Assembly: GCA_013360675.1 (NCBI GenBank)
Contig: JABWBB010000031.1
Coordinates: 1-37,031, forward strand
Reading direction: 5' to 3'
From: Phycisphaerales bacterium
GTDB taxonomy: Bacteria > Planctomycetota > Phycisphaerae > Phycisphaerales > UBA1924
DNA: 37,031 nt
Shown: positions 31,076 to 37,031 of the stretch, one piece after another
How the letters are laid out: every line of letters starts with the position of its first letter
Numbering within the stretch: position 1 is the first letter of the stretch
The notes under the pieces: model-generated
Database searches by the model: none
What the model saw: only the letters and a program-made list of their open reading frames with translations
Told to the model about the DNA's origin: nothing
Made by a program: the position numbers and the translations under genes

Positions 31076-32321
31076 TCCCCGGTGAGCCCGCGGCGCTGGG
31101 CGCGATCGCGAGCACCGTGATGTCATCGCCCTGGTGCAGCGATCCGCACTGCAGATCGATCATGCGCGAGAGCTCGTCGAGCACGCTCCCCAGGGCCAGG
31201 TCTTCGCCGCGCACGCCAAGGCGCAGCAGGTGCTCCATGTGACGGCTGGCACACCCCTTCTCGCCGGGAGCGCGCGGTGCCGTATCGAACGCGGCCTCGA
31301 GCCCGTCGGTATAGAGCAGCAGTGTCTGCGAAGGGGCCAGCGTCAGGCGTGCTTCTTCAAAGAGCGCATCGCCGAAGATGCCCAGCAGCGGGCCATCGGT
31401 CGTGATCGGGCGGGCCAGCCCGCTGGCCAGCAGCAGCGGCGAGGGGTGCCCCGCGCCCGCGATCGTGACTTGCCCCGTGGCGGGGTTCATCACGCCGTAG
31501 ATCGCCGTCGCGAATCGCCCCGAATCGGAGAGGTGATCGTGCATCGCCTTGTTGAGACGGGCGAGCACCTCGCTGGGCGGCAAGATGCGTACGCCGCCGT
31601 CCGCCTCATGCTCGTGCGTGACGAGCGCCTGCGTGATCACCATGGTGAGCAGGGCGGCGGGCACGCCGTGCCCCACCGCGTCGGCGATAAGGAACCCGAC
31701 GCTCCCGTCGGGCAGGCGGCGCACGCTGTAGATGTCGCCGCTCACGAAGTTCACCGGGCGGAAGACCACGCCCAGATCAAGGCCCGGCACGCTCGGGAGC
31801 GGCGCGGACACGAGATCGCGCTGGATGCCCGCCGCCAGGTGCAGCTCGTCATGGATCCGGTCGATCTCCAGGCTGATCCCGCCCTGGCATCGCTGGGCCA
31901 GCATCACCTCGCGCGAGAGCAGCTCCACGCAACTCTGGCGCTCGGTCAGCGCAAAGAGCAGCGCGGCGTGGATGCCCGCATCCCCGTCGATCGCATCGAA
32001 GATCACCCCGTGACGCTGGAACGAAGCCCACTGCATCGGGTCGGGCATCAGCACCAGCCCCGGGAGATTCCGCGCCAGCAGGCCCTCGACCAGGCGATCC
32101 AGGCTCCGCGGCGATTCGTGCGCGCTCGTGCACACCAGCACGCCCAGCGGGGGGGTGTCGCTCGGGTCGTGCTCGAGCCGGTCGAGCAGCAGGTCCAGCG
32201 TGATCCGCTCCAGGCGCGGCGGCTCTTCGCCCAGCCATCGCGAAAAGATCGCCCGCACGTGCGAATCCGAAGACCGGTCCGCGCCGGACGAGGAGGCCAC
32301 GATGATGTACCGATCTCGCAT
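31053..32321 (-). CDS. SpoIIE/PP2C-type phosphatase with receiver-like N-terminus
   Basis: A 422-residue phosphatase. The N-terminal about 130 residues look like a degenerate receiver or alpha/beta flavodoxin-like domain (YIIVASSSGADRSS, LGVLVCTSAHESP, GLVLMPDPMQW) without a clear phosphoacceptor pattern. A helical linker (LHLAAGIQRDLVSAPLP) leads to the PP2C domain, with metal aspartates in NFVSGDIYSV, LIADAVGHGVPAALL and GDDITVLAI. It is likely part of a partner-switching pathway that acts on phospho-STAS proteins, none of which is in the window. The DUF192 lipoprotein gene lies 56 bases upstream on the same strand. It overlaps the convergent small membrane protein gene by 23 bases. Confidence 0.9.
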   Translation of the reverse strand: MRDRYIIVASSSGADRSSDSHVRAIFSRWLGEEPPRLERITLDLLLDRLEHDPSDTPPLGVLVCTSAHESPRSLDRLVEGLLARNLPGLVLMPDPMQWASFQRHGVIFDAIDGDAGIHAALLFALTERQSCVELLSREVMLAQRCQGGISLEIDRIHDELHLAAGIQRDLVSAPLPSVPGLDLGVVFRPVNFVSGDIYSVRRLPDGSVGFLIADAVGHGVPAALLTMVITQALVTHEHEADGGVRILPPSEVLARLNKAMHDHLSDSGRFATAIYGVMNPATGQVTIAGAGHPSPLLLASGLARPITTDGPLLGIFGDALFEEARLTLAPSQTLLLYTDGLEAAFDTAPRAPGEKGCASRHMEHLLRLGVRGEDLALGSVLDELSRMIDLQCGSLHQGDDITVLAIAPSAAGSPGISRVVAA

Positions 32322-32377
32322 GCCCCCGCCGTTCTCGGACCATCGCCCATGCGACGGCTCCGCGACGGGTGATCGGC

Positions 32378-32944
32378 TTACTTGGCCCGCTTCCTTAGAG
32401 CCGGTGCGTCCAACTCAATCTTCTGGCCTTCTTTGAGCCCCAGCCGCTCGATCTCGCCCCCCGCGATCTCGATCGCGAACTGCACGCTGTAGCGGCTTGA
32501 GTAGTGCTTCAGCCGGTTCTCGTAGGCCTCGTTCGTCCAGGTCCACTGGGGTGCACCCGGGCTGGGGGCCGAGAGGGCTTTTTCTTCCTCGGTGCGCGGG
32601 GGCTCGGGGACCATCGCGTGCATCGCCGTGATCCGCCCTCCTTTGTCCAGATAGATGATGTCGATGGGGATCGGGCAATCACGCATCACGAATGACTTCA
32701 CGCCGACCTCACGGTCCGGAAACACGAAGAGCATCCCCGTCTGCGGCTTGATCTCGCTGCGCCCCGACAACCCCTTGAAGCGTGTCTCGGGCACCAGGGC
32801 CAGTTCCAGCGTGTAGGTGGTCTTCCCGATGGGCACCTTCACACTCGTGGCGTCCTTGGGCTCTTCCTGGCACGCGGGCAGGGCGAAGGCCAGCAGGGCC
32901 AGGATCACAAGCCCGAGCGAGCGGGTCAGCGTTGCAGCAGCCAT
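32378..32944 (-). CDS. DUF192-domain lipoprotein
   Basis: A 188-residue exported protein. The signal has a lipobox-like end (LLAFALPACQ), so it is probably a lipoprotein. The DUF192 domain is recognised by the successive blocks KGLSGRSEI, GMLFVFPDREV, FVMRDCPIPIDIIYLD and AIEIAGGEIERLGLKEGQKI, the fold being a small beta-barrel of unknown function. An insertion of about 30 residues (EPPRTEEEKALSAPSPGAPQ) splits the domain. The start overlaps the 3' end of the GluQ-RS-like gene by 19 bases, so they are translationally coupled. Confidence 0.9.
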   Translation of the reverse strand: MAAATLTRSLGLVILALLAFALPACQEEPKDATSVKVPIGKTTYTLELALVPETRFKGLSGRSEIKPQTGMLFVFPDREVGVKSFVMRDCPIPIDIIYLDKGGRITAMHAMVPEPPRTEEEKALSAPSPGAPQWTWTNEAYENRLKHYSSRYSVQFAIEIAGGEIERLGLKEGQKIELDAPALRKRAK

Positions 32945-33870
32945 GCGTCATCCTCCGCGGTGAAGGTCACCGGACCTGTGGGAATCCTAGTGACGTCGAG
33001 CGAGCGCGCAAAATCGACTGCCGATAGGGCTTCTGTGGCCCCCATGCCGCACCAGCGGCCCAGCAGGGCGATGATGCGTTCGGCGGGCACGCCCCGGGCG
33101 CGGTAGTGATCCAGGCGCGTATCGCCGTGGCGCTTGGCCAGGCGCCGCCCATCGGGCCCGAGCACCAGGGGCAGGTGCGTGTAGGTCGGCTCGGGCGTAT
33201 ACCCCAGCGCGCGGTAGAGCAGGAGTTGGCGGGCCGCCGAGTCGATCAGGTCGTCGCCGCGGATCACGTCGGTCACGCCCTGGCGGTGGTCGTCGACGAC
33301 GACGGCGAGTTGATACGCGGGCTGGGCGGCCTTGGTCCAGATCGCAAAGTCGCCAATCGTGCGCGCGGGGCAGAGTGATTGCTCGCCCGCGAAGTCGTCG
33401 GTGAAGACGACCGCGTCATCGGGCACGACGAACCGCCAGCCCGAGTCGGGCGCGTCGAAGGTGCGCGGCGCGAGCGCGGGGCGAAGCGATGCGGGGAAGT
33501 GCACCTCGCCCGTGCCCTCCTGTGGCGCGCTCGCCGCGGCCTCGATCTGGGCCCGCGACAGATCACACGGGTACGCGCGCGCGCTCGTGGTCAGCGCGTG
33601 CATGGCGGCGTGGTAGGGCGACAGGTCGTGTGACTGCACGAGGATGGGGCCGTCCCAGTCAAGCCCGAGCCAGCGGAGCAGGTCGATGGTGGCATCGGCG
33701 GCGCCGGGCTTGATGCGGGGCCCATCGAGGTCTTCGATGCGCAGGATGACGCGCCAGCCCCGGGCGCGGGCGATGGCCCACGTGAGGAGAAACGTGCGGG
33801 CGTTGCCCAGGTGCAGCGCGCCCGTGGGCGAGGGGGCCAGACGCGTGGTTCGGGGGGAGGCGCACGGCAC
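32926..33870 (-). CDS. gluQ: glutamyl-Q tRNA(Asp) synthetase-like protein
   Basis: A 314-residue protein that matches the catalytic half of glutamyl-tRNA synthetase. It has the HIGH-type motif HLGN (20-23) in RLAPSPTGALHLGNART, the RIEDLDGPR block, and the KMSKS-type LAKRHGDTRL. It lacks the anticodon-binding domain, as in GluQ-RS, which attaches Glu to the queuosine of tRNA-Asp. The usual zinc ligands (CxC...C, in E. coli between the catalytic motifs) are missing: here the region reads AYPCDLSRAQIEAA with a single Cys. GTG 33870 is the start, 10 bases after TACAGT on the minus strand; an internal start is possible. Confidence 0.9.
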   Translation of the reverse strand: MPCASPRTTRLAPSPTGALHLGNARTFLLTWAIARARGWRVILRIEDLDGPRIKPGAADATIDLLRWLGLDWDGPILVQSHDLSPYHAAMHALTTSARAYPCDLSRAQIEAAASAPQEGTGEVHFPASLRPALAPRTFDAPDSGWRFVVPDDAVVFTDDFAGEQSLCPARTIGDFAIWTKAAQPAYQLAVVVDDHRQGVTDVIRGDDLIDSAARQLLLYRALGYTPEPTYTHLPLVLGPDGRRLAKRHGDTRLDHYRARGVPAERIIALLGRWCGMGATEALSAVDFARSLDVTRIPTGPVTFTAEDDAWLLQR

Positions 33871-33880
33871 GATCGCGGGG

Positions 33881-33890
33881 ACTGTACACT
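33881..33890. promoter_or_regulatory. overlapping divergent -10-like hexamers
   Basis: ACTGTACACT contains TACAGT on the minus strand (33881-33886, 10 bases before GTG 33870) and TACACT on the plus strand (33885-33890, 37 bases before ATG 33928). The two hexamers overlap by 2 bases, so the GluQ-RS and phhB promoters could not be occupied together. Confidence 0.45.
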
Positions 33891-33927
33891 TGCCCGTGCG
33901 GGGATTGACCCCAGTCGGGAGCGAGAC

Positions 33928-34278
33928 ATGGCGGAACCCACGCCGCGGATGGAATCAGAGGCGATCGAGGCGGCCCTGAAAATGGTGCCCGAGTGGTCGC
34001 TGGCGGGCGAGGCGATCCAGCGGACCTACCAGTTCGCGGACTTCAAGGCGTCGATGCGCTTTGTGAACAGCGTGGCGGAGGCGGCCGAGGCGGCGCAGCA
34101 CCACCCGGACTTCCTGATCCGCTACAGCCGCGTGACGCTGACGCTGGCGACGCACGACGCGAACGGGATCACGCAGAAGGATTTCGCGCTGGCGGCGAAG
34201 TCGGACGCGCTGGCCGCCCCGTTCCTTCCCCCGGCCGCGGCCAAGGCCCCGGCCAAGGCGAACACGAAGAAGAAATAG
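33928..34278 (+). CDS. phhB: pterin-4-alpha-carbinolamine dehydratase
   Basis: A 116-residue enzyme that dehydrates 4a-hydroxytetrahydrobiopterin and recycles the pterin cofactor of aromatic amino acid hydroxylases. Family blocks are FKASMRFVNSVAEAAEAAQ, HHPDFLIRYSRVTLTL and THDANGITQKDF, with the HHPDF active-site histidines. A low-complexity Ala/Lys tail (APAKANTKKK) follows the domain and is unusual. ATG 33928 is preceded by GGGAG, and the longer frame to 33811 overlaps the divergent GluQ-RS gene, so it is rejected. TACACT lies 37 bases upstream. No aromatic amino acid hydroxylase gene is adjacent. Confidence 0.93.
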   Translation: MAEPTPRMESEAIEAALKMVPEWSLAGEAIQRTYQFADFKASMRFVNSVAEAAEAAQHHPDFLIRYSRVTLTLATHDANGITQKDFALAAKSDALAAPFLPPAAAKAPAKANTKKK

Positions 34279-34324
34279 GCTCCGGGTGCTCCCGCCCGAG
34301 GATGAGACCCGCCCCCGGCATGAG

Positions 34325-34330
34325 TAGGAT
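34325..34330 (+). promoter_or_regulatory. -10-like TAnnnT before ferredoxin gene
   Basis: TAGGAT lies 51 bases before ATG 34382; the gene has AAAGGGG as Shine-Dalgarno, so a leadered transcript is expected. Confidence 0.4.
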
Positions 34331-34381
34331 CGTGCAGGACGGGTTTCTTGCACCTTGGACTCATTCCAAAGGGGTTTGGCG

Positions 34382-34780
34382 ATGCACATGCAGCACCATG
34401 ATCGGGAGCACGGCCCGCCGGTCGTCCCCGTGAAGTTTGTCCTGGACGACCCCGAGGGGCTGACCGGGTCGGACCAGAAGGAGCACACGCTGATGGGCGG
34501 CGAGGGGGAATCGCTGCTCGAACTGGCGATGGAGCACGGGATCAACATCGAGCACGCGTGCGGCGGCGTGTGCGCCTGCTCGACGTGCCACGTGTACGTC
34601 GAAGAGGGGATGAAGAGCCTGGCGGAATCGACCGAGGCCGAGGAGGATCGGGTGGAAGAGGCGCCGGGCTTGCAGCGCAACAGCCGCCTGGCGTGCCAGT
34701 GCGTCATCCAGGGGAAGGGGCCGATCCAGGTGCGGGTGCCGGCGTGGAACCGCAACGCGGTGAAGGAAGTGCCGCACTAG
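34382..34780 (+). CDS. fdx: [2Fe-2S] ferredoxin, adrenodoxin/Isc type
   Basis: A 132-residue ferredoxin. The cluster cysteines are Cys60, Cys66, Cys69 and Cys105 in HACGGVCACSTCHVYV and RLACQCVI, the C-x5-C-x2-C...C spacing of adrenodoxin/Isc ferredoxins, with an acidic helix (ESTEAEEDRVEEA) between them that usually docks partners. It would carry electrons for Fe-S cluster assembly or a monooxygenase. The N-terminal about 15 residues are His-rich and outside the family core. AAAGGGG lies 7 bases before ATG 34382. TAGGAT is 51 bases upstream. It is the last intact housekeeping gene before the RHS-derived region, which begins less than 20 bases past its stop. Confidence 0.94.
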   Translation: MHMQHHDREHGPPVVPVKFVLDDPEGLTGSDQKEHTLMGGEGESLLELAMEHGINIEHACGGVCACSTCHVYVEEGMKSLAESTEAEEDRVEEAPGLQRNSRLACQCVIQGKGPIQVRVPAWNRNAVKEVPH

Positions 34781-34797
34781 GGGCGCACACAGGTGTT

Positions 34798-34980
34798 GAT
34801 GACGCCGCGGGGCTTGGGGGTTTCGGCGGTTCGTCGTATATTGATGGCGTGATCCTGCGCGACCGCGACATCGCCAACGCCTGGACGTCCGACGCGGACA
34901 GCAAGCGCACCGAACGCCGCTATTACTGCCAGAACTGGCGGGCGGACGTCAGCGCGATCCTCACCGACGAACGGCGATTA
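34798..34980 (+). pseudogene. RHS core fragment, truncated at both ends and frameshifted
   Basis: In one frame this stretch reads DDAAGLGGFGGSSYIDGVIL, then RDRDIANAW and RRYYCQNWRADVSAILTDE, the standard segment of planctomycete-type RHS proteins just before the core-repeat end. Around 34970 the RHS frame shifts: the next part (NGDYDITDRTRIANGG) is in another frame. The segment normally found between (a few tens of residues after AILTD) is absent, so this is a deletion plus frameshift. The upstream RHS repeats are also missing, the homology starting about 18 bases after the ferredoxin stop. Confidence 0.7.
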
Positions 34981-35026
34981 CGACATCACCGATCGGACGC
35001 GGATCGCCAACGGCGGGGCGTACGAC

Positions 35027-35674
35027 GTGCGCAAGGACGTCGACCTCGACGGCACGATCAACGCCGCGGACATCACCGCGGCCAACGCCGTCACCGGCGG
35101 GTACCACGCGCTGGGTCGCGGCGTGCTGAGCGCCGGCGGGCCCGGCGGGGCCGTCGGCAACCGCCGCGGGTATGCGGGGTACGAGTACGCCCCCGAACTC
35201 GAGGGGACGGGAGCCGCGGGGCGGCACTTGTATCATGTGCGGCACCGCGTCTACGACGCGGACGTGGGGCGGTGGACGAAGAGGGATCCGTTAGGATATG
35301 TGGATGGGATGGGGTTGTATGAGTATGTCAAGGGGATGGTGGTGGTGGCGACGGATCCGGATGGTAGGGTGCTTTTGATTGCATGTTGTGCGATTGCGTA
35401 TGTAGAAGGATCGCGAGCCATAAGCGCTGGACGATCGGATAAATATGCTCACTGCTATGCAACATGCCTACTTAGCAACTTGTGCACGCTGCAGATTGCG
35501 GCTTGGTGTGCATCGCTTAAGGAGTTCAAAGATATTATTATCGACAGGGACCCTTGGCGGGACTCATTGGAGGATATGATAGCAAATTCGAGATGTGCAG
35601 GGTCGGGCCCAGGCTTGCTGCAAATTATCGCTGCGACGAGATGCGGCAAGTGTTGTAGCAAATTCTATAACTAG
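35027..35674 (+). CDS. RHS repeat-associated core C-terminus with Cys-rich tip
   Basis: A 215-residue ORF starting at GTG 35027 after the decayed RHS piece. Residues 1-25 include an EF-hand/dockerin-like loop (DVDLDGTINAADITAAN). The RHS-associated core follows: GYAGYEYAPE, HLYHVRHRVYDADVGRWT, RDPLGYVDGMGLYEYV. After DPDGR (about residue 113) comes a variable tip of about 100 residues with many cysteines (HCYATCLLSNLCTLQIAAWC and a C-terminal CGKCCSK). In RHS polymorphic toxins such tips are the effector domain; I cannot name a toxin family. GC falls from about here onward. The natural N-terminal part is missing, so it may be expressed only if recombined or re-initiated. Confidence 0.7.
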   Translation: MRKDVDLDGTINAADITAANAVTGGYHALGRGVLSAGGPGGAVGNRRGYAGYEYAPELEGTGAAGRHLYHVRHRVYDADVGRWTKRDPLGYVDGMGLYEYVKGMVVVATDPDGRVLLIACCAIAYVEGSRAISAGRSDKYAHCYATCLLSNLCTLQIAAWCASLKEFKDIIIDRDPWRDSLEDMIANSRCAGSGPGLLQIIAATRCGKCCSKFYN

Positions 35675-35683
35675 GGAGGATGC

Positions 35684-35989
35684 GTGACAGCTGTATATAA
35701 CAAATACGCAATACGCGTAGGCTTAATCGTCTCAGCATCCCTAGTCGGGGTTATAGCGGCTATGATGTATTGGGATCTGCTTTTTTACCCATATTTTGTA
35801 CGATCTGCGACAGTGTATACGAATAAAATAGTTATTGAAAACGACAAAGATAATCCGGTAGTTATGATTAGTATTAATAAAGGGGTGCCTGTATTAATGG
35901 TGCGGGATGTGTCTGGCAAATGGAATGAGATTGATTTGCGGCGCATTGTAAAAGACTCTGGTGCTGTTACTGGACCCGACATGCCTTAA
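35684..35989 (+). CDS. small membrane protein, possible immunity partner of the RHS tip
   Basis: A 101-residue protein starting at GTG 35684, 9 bases after the RHS stop, with AGGGAGGA just upstream (GGAGG 4 bases from the start). One strong hydrophobic helix (YAIRVGLIVSASLVGVIAAM) is followed by a beta-rich outer domain (IVIENDKDNPVVMISINKG). The sequence is markedly AT-rich: 14 of 60 bases are G/C in 35821-35880. The position immediately after an RHS tip is that of an immunity gene; that role is inferred from context only. A short secreted or anchored protein unrelated to immunity is the alternative. Confidence 0.65.
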   Translation: MTAVYNKYAIRVGLIVSASLVGVIAAMMYWDLLFYPYFVRSATVYTNKIVIENDKDNPVVMISINKGVPVLMVRDVSGKWNEIDLRRIVKDSGAVTGPDMP

Positions 35990-36623
35990 TAGGTAAAGGG
36001 CGGGTGGCATGGGCGGGTGGCACCGAGGTCTGCGGGTGAGGGGCCTTGAGGTTTTTCCGGCGTGCCACCGAAGTCTGCCTTGAGACTTCGGTGCATCTTC
36101 GCGTGAAGGCTGGTGGCACCGATGTCGGCGTGTGAGGCGAGTGGCACCAATATCTTTTCCGCCGTGGCGCCGAGATCGTCTTGCGATCTCGGTGTCTGAT
36201 TCGTGAGATGTGTGCGCATGTGGGCGGGTGGCACCGAGGTCGGTAAGTGAGGGGGATTGAGGAATATCTGGGCGGGTGGGCGGGTGGCACCGAGAACCAC
36301 CACTCTATTGGCCGGTAATCCCCGTGCCATCGAGATCCGTTTCGGATCTCGATGCTTTGGGGGATCTGGCAGACATCGAGATCGGTCCGGGCACCGATCT
36401 CGATGGCACGAGGCGGCGGGTGGCACCGATCGCGACTCTCTGTCGTGCCACCGATCGCGGGCCGCCGCGATCGGTGCTTCGCAAGTGTTCGTCACCAACA
36501 CACCGATCGCCCCGAGCGGCGATCGGTGGCACGATGACAGTGGGCGGGTGGCCCGACTAAGTGTCGGGGAGTCTTCTTCCGAACGTGCCCCGATCTGACC
36601 GTCCGCGGTCAGTCGGGGAATGA
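35990..36623. repeat. array of hairpin repeats with shared outer arms
   Basis: A gene-free stretch filled with inverted and direct repeats. Perfect or near-perfect stems of 11-13 bp: 36066-36093, 36168-36194 (one G-T pair), 36328-36354, 36374-36405, 36449-36476, 36501-36528; a 6-bp one at 36552-36568; and a 13-bp one with a bulge at 36588-36618. Five of the six long stems share the outer arm CA(C/T)CGA or its complement; the inner arm differs but stays complementary. The 20-mer GGGCGGGTGGCACCGAGGTC occurs at 36011-36030 and 36222-36241, with shorter versions at 36278 and 36415. No ORF here looks coding. Confidence 0.88.
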
Positions 36624-37031
36624 TGGCCGAGCCGAACCCGCGACGGCGTCTTCACCGCCACCAACGAACTCAACGCCGTCAACGACTTCTCCCTCGCCAA
36701 CGAACTCACGACCCGCGACATCAACGCCGACTCGACCGTTGACTACACCCTCACCTACGACAAGGCCGGCAACCAGGCCGACGACGGCAAGATTTATACC
36801 TACGTCTACGACCCCTTCGGGCGCCTCCGCCAGATCAAACACCGAACAACCTGCGCCCTCATCAGCGAGCACACGTACAACGCCCTGGGCTTCCGCGTCG
36901 GCTGGCACTACGACGCCAACGCCGACGCCGCGGTGGACGGCGACGACCCCTGGTACTGGTTCGCCTACGACGACCGGTGGCGGATCGTCGCGACCTTCCG
37001 CGCCGAGGACGCCGACCCCAAGGAGGTCTTC
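36624..37031 (+). pseudogene. RHS repeat fragment, no start codon, continues beyond the window
   Basis: An open frame begins right after the TGA at 36621-36623 and runs to the window end. It reads RHS repeats in order: LTTRDINADSTVDYTLTYDK, GKIYTYVYDPFGRLRQIK, EHTYNALGFRVGWHYDANAD, WYWFAYDDRWRIVATFR and DADPKEVF. This segment lies just N-terminal to the piece found at 34798 in an intact RHS protein. There is no plausible start before the repeats, so it is a 5'-truncated copy or an orphan cassette that awaits fusion. The strand is the same as that of the first RHS remnant. Confidence 0.75.

Noticed and set aside
31134..32372. 412-residue plus-strand ORF inside the second SpoIIE phosphatase gene
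   Set aside because: The minus strand holds a full PP2C domain with its metal aspartates.
35986..36501. 171-residue minus-strand ORF in the repeat region (and overlapping frames)
   Set aside because: Composed of translated repeats (His/Pro/Arg-rich, GATRPP-like units); open only because the repeat lacks stops.
36000..36620. CRISPR array
   Set aside because: Repeats are inverted, of unequal length and irregular spacing, with no constant repeat-spacer alternation and no cas genes.

Overview
This is a GC-rich bacterial chromosome segment that looks like a planctomycete, most likely of the Phycisphaerae/Phycisphaerales type. That assignment is an inference. It rests on a secreted protein with a PEP-CTERM-like tail (VPSPGA, hydrophobic stretch, RRRR), on the wording of the RHS core repeats, on a bacterial GH3-family enzyme, on two SpoIIE-type phosphatases, and on a Gram-negative-type envelope toolkit (LolCDE-like ABC transporter, lipoproteins, Wzm/Wzt O-antigen export). 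Genes are densely packed on both strands, and most long antisense ORFs are GC-driven shadows.

Layout: 2-2131, a small hypothetical gene, then 3-oxoacid CoA-transferase subunits A and B separated by a small two-helix membrane protein. 2149-3234 (minus), a SAM methyltransferase and a double zf-TFIIB protein. 3268-6587, an M19 dipeptidase, then an FtsX/LolCE-like permease and its LolD-like ATPase. 6664-10472, an alpha/beta hydrolase, a GH3 acyl-adenylate/amide synthetase, a DinB-fold protein and an NRDE/TANGO2 protein. 10527-15397, a compact polysaccharide module: Wzm permease, Wzt ATPase, methyltransferase, and a two-part GT4 glycosyltransferase. 15419-17038 (minus), methionyl-tRNA synthetase. 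17199-22013, a secreted Pro-rich/TPR-like protein, a GAF-SpoIIE phosphatase and an isolated nuoH. 22143-24367, a secreted protein with an internal duplication, tRNA-Cys(GCA) and a PEP-CTERM-type protein. 24540-27585, MoxR ATPase coupled to a large lipoprotein, then a glycine-zipper lipoprotein. 27755-33870, a Lon-N-domain protein, a large secreted protein, a possible 26-residue peptide, a small membrane protein, a second SpoIIE phosphatase, a DUF192 lipoprotein and a GluQ-RS-like enzyme. 33928-34780, pterin carbinolamine dehydratase and a [2Fe-2S] ferredoxin.

The right end (34798-37031) is different. It holds a decayed RHS core, a Cys-rich RHS C-terminal tip of lower GC with a small membrane protein behind it (a possible effector/immunity pair), about 600 bp of hairpin-forming repeats with covarying stems, and a second RHS fragment running off the window. 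A related repeat lies at 22023-22119.

Two signals are not explained by the gene list. First, a hexamer TAnnnT lies 6-10 nt before the start codon of many genes that lack a Shine-Dalgarno sequence, while genes with a good Shine-Dalgarno carry the same hexamer some 34-61 nt upstream. This is the pattern expected of leaderless and leadered transcripts sharing one -10 element. Second, the hairpin family at 36 kb and 22 kb has arms that vary between copies but remain self-complementary.
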